Shown piece by piece: positions 26,985-37,528 of a stretch of 64,000 nt of DNA. Positions within the stretch are counted from its first letter, which is position 1. Each line of letters opens with the position of its first letter. The position numbers and the translations under genes are program-made. The notes beneath the pieces are model-generated. The model saw nothing but the letters and a program-made list of their open reading frames with translations. It did not search any database and had not been told where the DNA came from. This DNA is from Salinicoccus albus DSM 19776 (lineage in GTDB: Bacteria > Bacillota > Bacilli > Staphylococcales > Salinicoccaceae), in contig NZ_ARQJ01000027.1 in the NCBI RefSeq assembly GCF_000385175.1, positions 62,001 to 126,000 on the forward strand, written 5' to 3'.

Positions 26985-28697
26985 ATGAAGGTAGAACTTT
27001 ATGAAGCAACAGATCAGAATCCTAATCTAAAAAATTATGAGGAAGCTGTTAAAAATTTTGATTGGGCGGAAGTTGAAAAAAACTTTTCCTGGTATGAGAC
27101 CGGTAAGTTCAACATGGCTTATGAAGCGATCGATAAGCACGTTGAAAAAGGGCTGGGAGACAAAATGGCTCTCCACTATAAAAACGGGGACAATGTATCT
27201 TCATACACATACAAAGATTTAAAAGCGTTTTCTAATAAAGCGGCTAATGTCTTGAAAGATGAAGCCGCTGTTGAAAAAGGCGACCGTGTATTCATTTTTA
27301 TGTCCCGGAGCCCGGAATTATACTTTGCTCTGCTTGGCGCACTCAAGATCGGGGCCATTGTGGGGCCGTTATTTGAAGCATTTATGGAGAAGGCTGTTAA
27401 AGACCGCCTGGAAAACAGTGATGCCAAAGTCATTGTTACGACACCCGATTTGCTGCCCCGTATTCCGCTCGATGATCTGCCAAGCCTTGAAAAAGTAGTC
27501 GTTGTCGGTGATGGTGCCGATGACAGGCATATTGACTTCGATAAAAGTATGGAGCAGGCATCTGATGCGTTCGATATTGAGTGGCTTGATAAGGAAGATG
27601 GCATGATTCTTCACTATACAAGCGGTTCAACGGGACAGCCGAAAGGTGTGCTGAATGTTCAGTATGCGATGGTCCAGCAATATATTACAGGTAAATATGT
27701 GCTGGATTTAAAAGAAGATGACGTCTATTGGTGCACAGCAGATCCTGGATGGGTGACCGGTACGGCCTACGGTATATTTTCACCATGGCTGAATGGAGTG
27801 ACAAATGTTGTCGTCGGCGGCAGATTCTCTCCAGAAGCATGGTACGGTGCGCTGCAAGACTTGAATGTTACCGTATGGTATACTGCTCCGACAGCATTGC
27901 GCATGCTGATGGGCGCAGGAGATGAAATTGTCAAAGACTATGATTTATCAAGCCTGCGCCACATCCTTTCAGTCGGCGAGCCATTAAACCCGGAAGTGGT
28001 TAAATGGGGGATGAAAGTATTCAACTTAAGAATTCATGATACATGGTGGATGACTGAAACAGGCGGCCACATGATTGTCAACCTCCCTTCAATGGATATT
28101 AAAGCCGGCTCCATGGGGAAACCAATTCCCGGTACCGAGGCGGCAATTGTTGATGACGAAGGTAACGAACTGCCGCCCAATCGGATGGGTAACCTTGCGC
28201 TGAAAAAGGGATGGCCGGGCATGATGCGTACGATATGGAATAATGAGGAAAAATATAATTCCTACTTTATCGGTGATTGGTATGTATCGGGCGATTCCGC
28301 CTATAAAGATGAAGATGGATATTATTGGTTCCAGGGACGTGTGGATGATGTGATCATGACAGCCGGTGAACGGGTCGGTCCGTTTGAAATCGAATCCAAA
28401 CTCGTTGAACATCCTGCAGTTCAGGAGGCGGGTGTCATCGGTAAGCCCGATCCTGTACGCGGGGAAATCGTTAAAGCATTCATTGCTGTCGGTGAAGGTT
28501 ATGAACCCACGGATGAACTGAAAGAAGAAATCAGAAAATTTGTCAAAGAAGGTCTGGCGGGACATGTAGCTCCGAAGGAAATTGATTTTAAAGACAAATT
28601 GCCGAAAACAAGAAGCGGAAAAATTATGAGACGTGTATTAAAGGCGTGGGAGCTTGAGCTGCCTGCTGGAGACTTGTCATCAATGGATGACAATTAA
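26985..28697 (+). CDS. acsA: acetyl-CoA synthetase
   Basis: 570 residues; makes acetyl-CoA from acetate, ATP and CoA through acetyl-AMP. The AMP-binding loop YTSGSTGQPKGVL and the TWWMTETGG motif are intact. The C-terminal PKTRSGKIMRR contains the lysine that AcuA acetylates. ATG 26985 follows AAGGGGAG and gives MKVELYEATDQ, close to the staphylococcal start; the longer frame from 26922 overlaps the promoter and is rejected. It diverges from acuABC, its regulators. Confidence 0.95.
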   Translation: MKVELYEATDQNPNLKNYEEAVKNFDWAEVEKNFSWYETGKFNMAYEAIDKHVEKGLGDKMALHYKNGDNVSSYTYKDLKAFSNKAANVLKDEAAVEKGDRVFIFMSRSPELYFALLGALKIGAIVGPLFEAFMEKAVKDRLENSDAKVIVTTPDLLPRIPLDDLPSLEKVVVVGDGADDRHIDFDKSMEQASDAFDIEWLDKEDGMILHYTSGSTGQPKGVLNVQYAMVQQYITGKYVLDLKEDDVYWCTADPGWVTGTAYGIFSPWLNGVTNVVVGGRFSPEAWYGALQDLNVTVWYTAPTALRMLMGAGDEIVKDYDLSSLRHILSVGEPLNPEVVKWGMKVFNLRIHDTWWMTETGGHMIVNLPSMDIKAGSMGKPIPGTEAAIVDDEGNELPPNRMGNLALKKGWPGMMRTIWNNEEKYNSYFIGDWYVSGDSAYKDEDGYYWFQGRVDDVIMTAGERVGPFEIESKLVEHPAVQEAGVIGKPDPVRGEIVKAFIAVGEGYEPTDELKEEIRKFVKEGLAGHVAPKEIDFKDKLPKTRSGKIMRRVLKAWELELPAGDLSSMDDN

Positions 28698-28706
28698 TAT
28701 TAAAAG

Positions 28707-28731
28707 TGCCTCCATTGTTACGATGGGGGCA
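28707..28731 (+). terminator. weak hairpin after acsA
   Basis: Stem TGCCTCCAT / ATGGGGGCA, 7-base loop, one G-U pair. The following TAGATTTTAT is a poor T-run, so read-through to fhs is possible. Confidence 0.5.
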
Positions 28732-28808
28732 TAGATTTTATAAGTATTTTATAATAGGCATGAGATTGTGTTTTCTTTTAAATAATTAAAAGTATAGGAG
28801 ATGACATT

Positions 28809-30476
28809 ATGGCACATTTAACTGATCAGGAAATCGCTGCACAGACAACTATGCAGCCCATCCAGAATATTGCGGATAAAGCGGGTATCTCCCGGGATGC
28901 AGTTGAAATGTACGGCAATTACAAAGCCAAAGTAGACATAAACCAGATTGAAGGCAATGAAAAGGAATCGAAGGTTGTACTTGTCTCTGCGATGAATCCG
29001 ACGCCGGCCGGCGAAGGCAAATCCACATGTACAGTAGGGCTTGCCGATGCATTCAACAAGCTCGAAAAAAATGTCATGGTAGCACTCCGTGAACCCTCAC
29101 TTGGTCCTGTAATGGGGATAAAAGGAGGGGCAACCGGCGGCGGCCGCTCACAGGTGCTTCCAATGGAAGAAATCAACCTGCATTTTAATGGTGACCTGCA
29201 CGCAATTACCACTGCAAACAATGCACTGGCCGCATTTATCGATAACCACATTCATCAGGGCAATCAGCTGGGTATTGACCCCCGCAGAGTCACATGGAAA
29301 CGTGTGATGGATATGAATGACCGTGCACTGAGACAAGTTGTTGTCGGACTTGGCGGTGTTTCGCGCGGTGTTCCAAGGGAAGACGGATTCGATATTACTG
29401 TAGCAAGTGAAATCATGGCGGTACTCTGTCTTTCCAATGATATCGCTGATCTGAAGAAAAAGCTTGCAGACATCGTTTTTGGCTATACTTACGATAAAGA
29501 ACCTGTCACTGTCGGCCAGCTTGAAGTCGAAGGTGCGCTTGCACTGCTGCTTAAGGAAGCGATAAAACCTAATCTGGTACAGACAATGGAAGGCACCCCC
29601 GCGCTTGTCCACGGGGGGCCGTTTGCCAATATTGCCCATGGATGCAACTCATTGATAGCAACAAACACTGCGAGGAAACTTTCAGATATTGTCGTTACGG
29701 AATGCGGCTTCGGTTCTGATTTAGGCGGTGAAAAATTCATGGATATTAAAGCCAGAAAAGGTGGTTTTGAACCGGATGCAATCGTTCTTGTAGCTACAAT
29801 TCGTGCACTTAAGATGAATGGCGGTGTGGCGAAAGGAGATCTTGGGGACAAAAATGTAGAAGCGCTGAAAACGGGTATTACAAATCTGGAAAAACATATT
29901 GAAAACGCACGTAAATTCGGCGTGGAACCAATCATCGCACTAAATGACTTCGTCACTGATGATGATGATGAAAGAAATTATGTGCTCGATTGGTGCCGGG
30001 CGCATGATGTCCGTGTTGCACTGACTAAAGTCTGGGAACATGGCGGTGCAGGCGGTGTTGATCTTGCAGAGCAGGTGCTTGAAGTACTTGATACAAAACA
30101 AAACTTCCATTATCTGTATGAAAATTTCCTGCCTGTCGATCAAAAAATCGAAAAAATTGTCACAGAAGTATACGGTGGAGATGGGGTAGATTTCACAGAT
30201 AAAGCAACAAAGCAGCTGGCTGATATTGAAAATAACGGCTGGGGAGACTACCCGGTTTGCATGGCTAAAACCCAGTATTCACTTAGTGATGACCCCTCCC
30301 TGCTGGGCAGACCTTCAGGATTTAAGGTCTCTGTAAAAGAAGTAATCCCCAAGACCGGAGCAGGCTTTGTCATAGCACTTACAGGTGATATCATGACCAT
30401 GCCCGGTCTGCCTAAGACACCCTCTGCTGTTAAGATGGATGTGGATGCAGAAGGCAATTCACAAGGATTGTTCTAA
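28809..30476 (+). CDS. fhs: formate--tetrahydrofolate ligase
   Basis: 555 residues, standard length. It makes 10-formyl-tetrahydrofolate from formate, THF and ATP for one-carbon metabolism. The P-loop region [19 protein letters not shown] starts near residue 63, and GGAAGGGRSQV lies around 110 (read here as [11 protein letters not shown]). AGGAG precedes the ATG. The gene follows acsA by about 110 bases and ends at a strong shared terminator. The acsA-fhs-tyrS order is also known in staphylococci. Confidence 0.96.
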   Translation: MAHLTDQEIAAQTTMQPIQNIADKAGISRDAVEMYGNYKAKVDINQIEGNEKESKVVLVSAMNPTPAGEGKSTCTVGLADAFNKLEKNVMVALREPSLGPVMGIKGGATGGGRSQVLPMEEINLHFNGDLHAITTANNALAAFIDNHIHQGNQLGIDPRRVTWKRVMDMNDRALRQVVVGLGGVSRGVPREDGFDITVASEIMAVLCLSNDIADLKKKLADIVFGYTYDKEPVTVGQLEVEGALALLLKEAIKPNLVQTMEGTPALVHGGPFANIAHGCNSLIATNTARKLSDIVVTECGFGSDLGGEKFMDIKARKGGFEPDAIVLVATIRALKMNGGVAKGDLGDKNVEALKTGITNLEKHIENARKFGVEPIIALNDFVTDDDDERNYVLDWCRAHDVRVALTKVWEHGGAGGVDLAEQVLEVLDTKQNFHYLYENFLPVDQKIEKIVTEVYGGDGVDFTDKATKQLADIENNGWGDYPVCMAKTQYSLSDDPSLLGRPSGFKVSVKEVIPKTGAGFVIALTGDIMTMPGLPKTPSAVKMDVDAEGNSQGLF

Positions 30477-30492
30477 AATAATAAATTAAAGC

Positions 30493-30526
30493 AAAAAATC
30501 GAGCCGGAAACCCGGCTCGATTTTTT
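30493..30526. terminator. bidirectional terminator between fhs and the PBP gene
   Basis: 15-bp stem AAAAAATCGAGCCGG / CCGGCTCGATTTTTT with a 4-base loop. It works for convergent fhs and the penicillin-binding protein gene. Confidence 0.95.
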
Positions 30527-30528
30527 AT

Positions 30529-33150
30529 CTAGTTGCTGTCATCATCATCATCATCAGAATCCGAATCTGAATCTGAATCTGAATCTGAATCTGAATCGGA
30601 ATCTGAATCGGATTCTGAGTCCTCATCGCTGCTGTCACTATCACCGACTGAATATCTGTCATCATAGCTGTTTGTTACTGTTCCTTCAAGGTCTGAGCTG
30701 CTGAGTTCAGAGTCAAACGGCGCTCCCATCCTGTTTTGAATCGCCGAATCATCTAAACTGTCCTTGTCCGTCAGCTGCGTATCTTCTGCAACCAGTCCTT
30801 CAATAGGATCATCCAGATCTTCTTCACAATCAGATTCTGTTTCCATGGTCAGTGCGCAGTATTCAACTTCTCTCACTGAATCCGGCCTTGAGAATGACTG
30901 GTTTGCCCCCATTTCTTCAGGAGCGGTGTTACTGAGTGCAGATGCCATATTTCTCCAGTTATAAATTTGGTGGTGCTGTTCCTCATCCTGACTTGACACC
31001 TGGGGAATCTGTCTGTCGTAACCCATCCATACGCCAAGTGTCACTTTAGGATTGTAACCCATAAACCATGAGTCGTGGAAATTGTTCGACGTACCGGTTT
31101 TGGCTGACCAGTCGTACGTGTCGTTGACACTGTTGTAATAGTCACTGATATAGTATGCAGAACCTGTTACAAAGGATTCCTGAAGCATATCACTCATAAG
31201 GTATGCGGTTGAATCTTTGAAAACTTCGTTTGTCTCATTTTCATGTTCATAGATGACTTCACCATCGGGACTTGTAATGGATTCAATCATATAACTCTCT
31301 GCCATATCACCGCTGTTGCCGAATGTGGAAAATGCGTTCACGTTGTCTTCAACAGACATATTATTCGTACCGAGCGGCAGTGATGGGTTTAGTGTATTCT
31401 CGTCCGAATACGAGTTGTCAGAGAGCGGTATACCCATATCTTGGAAATATTGCTGTGGATTGTTCTCCCTGACCTGTGACCATAATCTGAGCGTACTCAG
31501 GTTATATGAATTGCTCAATGCATGTTTTGCAGAGACTAATCCGTATTCTTCATCCACATCGTAGTTTCTGGGACTGTATGATTCATCTGGATTATACTGA
31601 TTCGGTATTGTAAAGATTTCATCAAGCAGTACAGTATCTGGTGCGATTAATCCCTGATCCAGCGCAGGACCGTAAGTAATTAACGGTTTCATCGTTGAGC
31701 CTGATTGTCTTGATGTCTGGGTTGCATGGTTGATTGAAGATTCATCATGGTCTCTGCCGCCTATGAAACCAAGAATCCGTCCGGATTCGTTGTCTTTTAA
31801 CATGGCGCCCATTTCATGCTGCAATGTCTCATCGCTTTGCATATCTTCTTCTGTTGCATCCGTTGCATCTCCAACACTTCTCTCACCGTAATAGGAACTC
31901 GAATCATTTTTAACATCCTGCATCGTATCATATATGTCTTTATGGATCGTTGTATCTATATGATAGCCTTCATTACGCAGTGCTTCGTTTGCCTTCTGGG
32001 TGTATTCCTGATTGAGCAATGGTGTATTATCGACATCTTCGCGGGCCACACCTTCTTCTTCCGCAAGATGATATTTGAGGATATCAACGCTGCGTCTTTC
32101 CACCTCTTCTGTCAGGAACGGATAGTTTTGATTCGGCACAGTGACACTGTCAGTCAAATTGTTATAAATGTCATAGTCGACTGCCTGATCATACTCTTCC
32201 TGGGTAATTGTATTTTCAATAAGCATGCGTTCCAAAACGAAAAGCTGTCTGTTCCTGCCGGCTTGAAGTCCCTCTTCATTCTTGACCTCGCCGCCTTGCA
32301 TGAATGGGGTATATGCATATGGATTTTGGGGCATGCCTGCAAGAAATGCACTTTCGGCAAGGTTCAATTCGCTGGCATCCTTGCCAAAGACACCTTCTGC
32401 AGCGGATTGTATACCTGCAATATTCTGTCCATTCGCATTTCTGCCGAATGACACAGCATTCAAGTAGGCCGACATGATTTCATCTTTGCTAAGTAATTTT
32501 TCAACTCTGAACGCGAGAAGTATTTCAGTCGCTTTCCGGTCAAACGTTGTCTCATTGGTCAGCAGCTGATTTTTAACCAGCTGCTGAGTCAGCGTACTGC
32601 CGCCGGTATTAGATCCACTGCCGGCAAACTGCTGCAGGGTGGCTCGCAGAAATGCTTTTGGTACCACACCATTATGGTCGTAAAAGTTTTCATCTTCTGT
32701 AGCAACTACCGCATCAATAACATGAGGTGAAACCTCATCATAATTTACTCTTTCACGAATCAGGTCAGCTCTCAAAGTGCCGAGTGACTCATCGGTACCA
32801 AAAGCAACAGAGGTACTTTCTGTCATTTCTGTCAGGGATGTTCTCACTTCCTCAGCGGGCTGGATTTCCTCATCGTTAACCAGTGCAGCAAAATAACCTA
32901 AGCCGACACTCAAAACAAGAATTCCGATAAGCGTGAATGAAAGCAGTAAGAATAAAATGACATTCCAGATGGTGTCGTAGGCTGTAAAAAAAGAAACTTT
33001 CACTGGTGCCCCCGCATTTTTAAAACGCCTGCCAGCGTTATTTAATTTTTCACGGAATGAAGATCCTGTGAGCTTATCCTTCTCAGCATTTTCTTCAGCG
33101 TTCCGGGAAAATATTTTTTTAATATTCGTAATAAAACCGTTATTCTTCAT
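30529..33150 (-). CDS. class A penicillin-binding protein with Ser-Asp repeat tail
   Basis: 873-residue bifunctional PBP that polymerises and cross-links peptidoglycan outside the membrane. It has a cytoplasmic N-terminus, one transmembrane helix (about 60-91), a glycosyltransferase domain with catalytic Glu E152 (TEDENFYDHNG) and GGSTLTQQLVKN, then a transpeptidase domain with SxxK (S485-K488), SxN (S548-N550) and KTG (684-686). All key residues are present. The last ~40 residues are almost only Ser and Asp (tandem SD, then a D run), unusual for a PBP. GGAGG lies ahead of the ATG. It is divergent from tyrS. Confidence 0.92.
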   Translation of the reverse strand: MKNNGFITNIKKIFSRNAEENAEKDKLTGSSFREKLNNAGRRFKNAGAPVKVSFFTAYDTIWNVILFLLLSFTLIGILVLSVGLGYFAALVNDEEIQPAEEVRTSLTEMTESTSVAFGTDESLGTLRADLIRERVNYDEVSPHVIDAVVATEDENFYDHNGVVPKAFLRATLQQFAGSGSNTGGSTLTQQLVKNQLLTNETTFDRKATEILLAFRVEKLLSKDEIMSAYLNAVSFGRNANGQNIAGIQSAAEGVFGKDASELNLAESAFLAGMPQNPYAYTPFMQGGEVKNEEGLQAGRNRQLFVLERMLIENTITQEEYDQAVDYDIYNNLTDSVTVPNQNYPFLTEEVERRSVDILKYHLAEEEGVAREDVDNTPLLNQEYTQKANEALRNEGYHIDTTIHKDIYDTMQDVKNDSSSYYGERSVGDATDATEEDMQSDETLQHEMGAMLKDNESGRILGFIGGRDHDESSINHATQTSRQSGSTMKPLITYGPALDQGLIAPDTVLLDEIFTIPNQYNPDESYSPRNYDVDEEYGLVSAKHALSNSYNLSTLRLWSQVRENNPQQYFQDMGIPLSDNSYSDENTLNPSLPLGTNNMSVEDNVNAFSTFGNSGDMAESYMIESITSPDGEVIYEHENETNEVFKDSTAYLMSDMLQESFVTGSAYYISDYYNSVNDTYDWSAKTGTSNNFHDSWFMGYNPKVTLGVWMGYDRQIPQVSSQDEEQHHQIYNWRNMASALSNTAPEEMGANQSFSRPDSVREVEYCALTMETESDCEEDLDDPIEGLVAEDTQLTDKDSLDDSAIQNRMGAPFDSELSSSDLEGTVTNSYDDRYSVGDSDSSDEDSESDSDSDSDSDSDSDSDSDSDDDDDDSN
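30556..30620 (-). repeat. hexanucleotide coding repeat for the SD tail
   Basis: Short tandem repeat (TCTGAA as read on the plus strand) of about ten imperfect copies, coding alternating Ser-Asp on the minus strand. The neighbouring TCA/ATC copies at 30540-30555 code the Asp run. The period is six, so copy-number change keeps the frame. Confidence 0.9.
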
Positions 33151-33311
33151 GTGGACCTCCTATCATCGGTCATTATAACACAGAAATAAGCAGTGGAGTT
33201 AATGAATAAACATGCTGTCTCACCCTGCATTTCATGTATAATCCAAAGCGTTGGATATACAGGTTTTATCATTATATGATAAAGTGAATATTATCGTAAA
33301 GTGACATATGC

Positions 33312-33340
33312 TTGACTTTTCACAATAAAAATTGTATTAT
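33312..33340 (+). promoter_or_regulatory. sigma-A promoter for tyrS
   Basis: TTGACT (33312-33317), 17 bases, TATTAT (33335-33340), near consensus and just ahead of the T-box leader. The ~160 bases upstream (33151-33311) hold the PBP promoter region and two inverted repeats, with no gene. Confidence 0.8.
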
Positions 33341-33360
33341 ACTTTTAAATTAATAGTAAT

Positions 33361-33553
33361 CGGACTGCAGAGAAGTAGCGGGTCAGGTGTGATACAGAGA
33401 GCTGATGGATGGTGAAAATCAGTGAACATCCCTTTGCGAATACACTGCGGGGGAAAGTCCGGTCGCAGAGGCAGCGTATTGCCTGTATATGAGTTAAATG
33501 TATGGTGGTACCGTGTAAAAGCACCCTTACTGGTAAAGTGAGGGTGCTTTTTT
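33361..33553 (+). promoter_or_regulatory. T-box riboswitch, tyrosine specifier (UAC)
   Basis: Leader RNA sensing uncharged tyrosyl-tRNA. Stem I runs from CTGCAG near 33365 to CTGC after the specifier; its apical part has AGAGAGCTGATGG. The specifier TAC lies at 33441-33443 after GAA, coding Tyr. The T-box bulge is TGGTGGTACCGTG (about 33502-33514), followed by the terminator. It fits the tyrS gene directly downstream. Confidence 0.95.
33518..33553 (+). terminator. T-box attenuator terminator of tyrS
   Basis: Stem AAGCACCCTTAC / GTGAGGGTGCTT with a loop of about 8 bases and six T. Confidence 0.92.
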
Positions 33554-33575
33554 CATATTAATAGGGGGAATATAA

Positions 33576-34835
<1,260 letters not shown>

Positions 34836-34854
34836 TTTAATGCACATATTATTC

Positions 34855-34879
34855 AGCGGCCTTGCGGTCGCTTTTTTTA
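34855..34879 (+). terminator. terminator after tyrS
   Basis: Short stem AGCGGCC / GGTCGCT with one G-U pair and a run of seven T. Confidence 0.75.
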
Positions 34880-34968
34880 TGATCACTTGAACTATTGTTA
34901 GAATTTTCATACTATTTTTATATAATAAAATTTTTTTCATATAAATTCAATGTTTTGTCAAAAGAGCC

Positions 34969-35205
34969 ATGCTGACCCATGAATACCGTAAGTTTTTATT
35001 CACAGAGCCGGGACTCCCGGCTGAATTGATGTCTGAAGAATGGCTCGGATATCATGCTGCTGAACTTTTCAATGAATACTATCATTTGCTGGGTGAAAAA
35101 GCGATCGGGTTTTTCGAGGACGTGTTCTTTGAAGGCGATGATTCAAGCGGCAGTGCTTCACGAACTGATGAAAATATGAATCATTTCCAAAGAAGGGGGG
35201 GATGA
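34969..35205 (+). pseudogene. remnant of a PaaX-family regulator (C-terminal domain only)
   Basis: 78 codons. The stretch EPGLPAELMSEEWLGYHAAE then LFNEYYHLLGEKA reads like the C-terminal domain of PaaX-type repressors of aromatic acid catabolism. The N-terminal winged-helix DNA-binding domain (about 200 residues) is absent: the frame is closed by a TAA at 34942, and the bases upstream are AT-rich with no coding look. The ribosome site is poor. It is best explained as a decayed gene fragment. A small intact protein that reuses the domain cannot be excluded. Confidence 0.5.
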
Positions 35206-35212
35206 GGAACAA

Positions 35213-35246
35213 AAATTAAACGCTTCAGAAAAAAAGCGTTTAATTT
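35213..35246. terminator. bidirectional terminator
   Basis: 13-bp stem AAATTAAACGCTT / AAGCGTTTAATTT with an 8-base loop. It sits between the PaaX remnant and the convergent NRDE gene and overlaps the stop of the latter. Confidence 0.8.
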
Positions 35247-36004
35247 ATCGTAAAATGATGATTTTCCTCTCCGATAAACTTACCCTGTTCGTAAGTTCTT
35301 TCTATGAATTGCACATTATTTTCCTTATCGATTGTCACAACAGTTGAACATCTCGTACCGTATTTATCCATATTAATGAACATTGGAGAGAGATTTTTCT
35401 CAAGATCCTGCGACAATCCTGTATCAGGTAACTGATCTCTGTCAGCCAGTTTCTCATCTTGCAGCATAGCGAACAATGATTCGATATCAAATTCCTCCCG
35501 GCGGGTGATTTCGCTTAATCGTTCTTTCCCTTTTTCAACTTTCGGCCAAGGGGTGTCAAGATGATGATTGCTCAGTCCATGGATGCCATTATCGATCTGC
35601 ACAATTTCTTTATCATAATTGTTCAGGTACAAAAGAGTATCACTGCTGCCTGCAATAAGATTGAATCCGGAGTATTCATCGATATCTTTTTGCACTTCCT
35701 TCAGATACGACTGGGCATCCAAATGACTGGTGAGAAAACCGCTGACCAGCTGACCGCGTGTACGCATGTTCGTTTTGAGTATTTCATCCTGGTTACGTAT
35801 GTTGGTCAATGCTGCAATGCGGCCATTTTTAGTAATACCGAGCCAGGTACCCATTCCCCTCAGATCACGGCCGGCTAAGACATGCTGATCATCCCGCCAG
35901 AATCCGGCAGGTTCTGTTGGCCGTTCGTATTCTTCATCCCTGTTCGCTGCGATAATCAGCTTATATTTGCTGTGGTTGCCCAATTGAAAATTAATTAGAC
36001 ACAT
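35240..36004 (-). CDS. NRDE-family protein (TANGO2-like)
   Basis: 254 residues. It begins MCLINFQLGN with the family signature AANRDEEYERPT (about residues 19-30), followed by LAGRDLRGMGTWLGITKNG, both typical of the NRDE family. The second residue is a cysteine, which could be an N-terminal nucleophile as in Ntn-hydrolases, although the family's function is unknown. GAGAGGTGG lies ahead of the ATG. It is single, with its own promoter and a terminator shared with the opposite strand. Confidence 0.88.
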   Translation of the reverse strand: MCLINFQLGNHSKYKLIIAANRDEEYERPTEPAGFWRDDQHVLAGRDLRGMGTWLGITKNGRIAALTNIRNQDEILKTNMRTRGQLVSGFLTSHLDAQSYLKEVQKDIDEYSGFNLIAGSSDTLLYLNNYDKEIVQIDNGIHGLSNHHLDTPWPKVEKGKERLSEITRREEFDIESLFAMLQDEKLADRDQLPDTGLSQDLEKNLSPMFINMDKYGTRCSTVVTIDKENNVQFIERTYEQGKFIGEENHHFTIN

Positions 36005-36042
36005 TTCAATCCACCTCTCTGCCTCATTCCTTACTTTTTTCT

Positions 36043-36071
36043 ATTATAGAGGCAAATACTGAAATTGGAAA
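36043..36071 (-). promoter_or_regulatory. sigma-A promoter for the NRDE gene
   Basis: On the minus strand TTTCCA (36071-36066), 17 bases, TATAAT (36048-36043), about 40 bases before the ATG. Confidence 0.55.
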
Positions 36072-36082
36072 ATGATTGATAT

Positions 36083-36114
36083 GAAAATAAAAATGATCCC
36101 AGGGGATCATTTTT
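36083..36114 (-). terminator. terminator after the YjiH-like gene
   Basis: Stem AAAAATGATCC / GGATCATTTTT around CAGG. Read on the minus strand it ends in a T-rich tail just beyond the stop of the upstream membrane protein gene. Confidence 0.8.
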
Positions 36115-36123
36115 ATCAAACAG

Positions 36124-37452
36124 TTAAAAAATAAATTGGGCAATCACAGTAATCACCGGCAGCGTAATTGCTGTTCTCAGCAGGAAGATAATCAGAAGCT
36201 TTCCGATACCGACCGGAATTTTAGAACCAAGTATGACACCGCCGACTTCAGACAGATAAATCAATTGGGTAATGCTCAATGCACCAATGATGAACCTTGT
36301 CATATCTGAAGATACACCTTCGATCAGGATTGATGGTAAGAACATATCTGTAAACCCGATGAAGAGGGTTTCTGAAGCGGCTGCTGCTTCAGGGATGCCC
36401 ATCAGTTCCAGGATAGGAACAAATGGCGCACCGATCCATGTAAACAGAGGTGTATATTCGGCGAGAATTGTTCCCAGTGTACCGATGGCCATCACAATCG
36501 GCAGAACGGCAAACCACATTTCACCGATTGTCTTTAAGCCTTCTTTCAGGAATCCACTCACATCGTCAGCTTTTTCCGCGCGATTTAAAGCTGTCTGATA
36601 GCCCCACGAAAACGGGTTGTATCCTTTAGGTATTGTTTCATCCAAAGACTCTGCTTCATCAAAATAATTATCCTTGATCATGGATAAAGGCGGAATTCTT
36701 GGCATGATAAGAGCTGCAATAATACCGGCGACTATTATCGTAAAATAAAACCAGCCAAAGTAATTCATCAGGCCGATCATTTCCAGTACAACGATCGAAA
36801 ACGTAATGGAAACGACTGAGAAAGTGGTTGCTATGACTGAAGCTTCCCGCTCTGAGTAATAGCCATCTTCATATTGTTTGCTTGTCAGCAGAACACCGAC
36901 AGTACCATCGCCGACCCAGGAGGCCAGATTGTCAACTGTTGAACGCCCGGGCAATGTAAACAATGGACGCATTACTTTGGAAAAAATGGCGCCTATGAAT
37001 TCCAGCAGGCCGTAGTTCAGAAGCAGCGGCAGCAGCAGCCCCGCAAATAGAAAAACCGTCAGCAGTGTCGGCAGCAGATCATTCAAAAGCATACCGCCGG
37101 TGACGTCGGAATTGATTGCCTCCGGACCAAGTGTTAAATAGGCCATTACAGCAAATATTGCACCGAACAGTCTGATAATCGTCCAGACCGGATTCACTGA
37201 GAACAGTGAATTCAAAGTTTCTGATTCAGGTTTATGTATCCAGCTGAATACAATAGTTAAAATTGCAGACAGACAAATAATGATGACCACGATCAATACT
37301 ATGGTACCCGCACCTAAAGTGTCATTGATCAGACCGGCTAGAAAAGCCACGGGAATCGTCATCTCTCCATCTATGTTTAACGGGAACAGGAACATGAAGA
37401 TTCCAATGAACGATGGAATTAAAAATTTTAATAAAGTTGCACTTTTTTGCAT
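36124..37452 (-). CDS. YjiH-family membrane protein (nucleoside-recognition Gate domain)
   Basis: 442 residues, about ten transmembrane helices, with the Gate-like central part (LASWVGDGTVGVLLTSKQYE) and C-terminal YLSEVGGVILGSKIPVGIG. Family members are annotated YjiH; function is unproven, possibly transport of a nucleoside, amino acid or peptide-derived compound. ATG 37452 (MQKSATLL) follows GAGGGGG; a start 12 codons upstream lacks a site. A cre-like sequence lies 63 bases upstream, so carbon-catabolite control is likely. It is divergent from a dipeptidase gene, possibly a functional link. Confidence 0.82.
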   Translation of the reverse strand: MQKSATLLKFLIPSFIGIFMFLFPLNIDGEMTIPVAFLAGLINDTLGAGTIVLIVVIIICLSAILTIVFSWIHKPESETLNSLFSVNPVWTIIRLFGAIFAVMAYLTLGPEAINSDVTGGMLLNDLLPTLLTVFLFAGLLLPLLLNYGLLEFIGAIFSKVMRPLFTLPGRSTVDNLASWVGDGTVGVLLTSKQYEDGYYSEREASVIATTFSVVSITFSIVVLEMIGLMNYFGWFYFTIIVAGIIAALIMPRIPPLSMIKDNYFDEAESLDETIPKGYNPFSWGYQTALNRAEKADDVSGFLKEGLKTIGEMWFAVLPIVMAIGTLGTILAEYTPLFTWIGAPFVPILELMGIPEAAAASETLFIGFTDMFLPSILIEGVSSDMTRFIIGALSITQLIYLSEVGGVILGSKIPVGIGKLLIIFLLRTAITLPVITVIAQFIF

Positions 37453-37514
37453 ATTATATCCCCCTCGTCTAATAATTATACAATGCAATCCAGAAAAGTA
37501 AATGTTAAAATTTT

Positions 37515-37528
37515 AGAAAACGTTTTCA
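37515..37528 (-). promoter_or_regulatory. cre-like CcpA operator upstream of the YjiH-like gene
   Basis: AGAAAACGTTTTCA matches the cre consensus TGWAANCGNTNWCA in 13 of 14 positions; GAAAACGTTTTC is a perfect palindrome. It lies in the divergent gap between the YjiH-like and dipeptidase genes. Confidence 0.7.

Noticed and set aside
30529-30620. CRISPR-like array or slippage-driven phase variation
   Set aside because: The repeats are six-base, in frame and have no spacers. Copy changes would not shift the frame, so it is a coding repeat only.
31816-32451. 211-residue open frame opposite the PBP gene
   Set aside because: It lies fully inside a well-supported coding gene, is cysteine- and isoleucine-rich, and resembles no protein family. 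It is a shadow frame.
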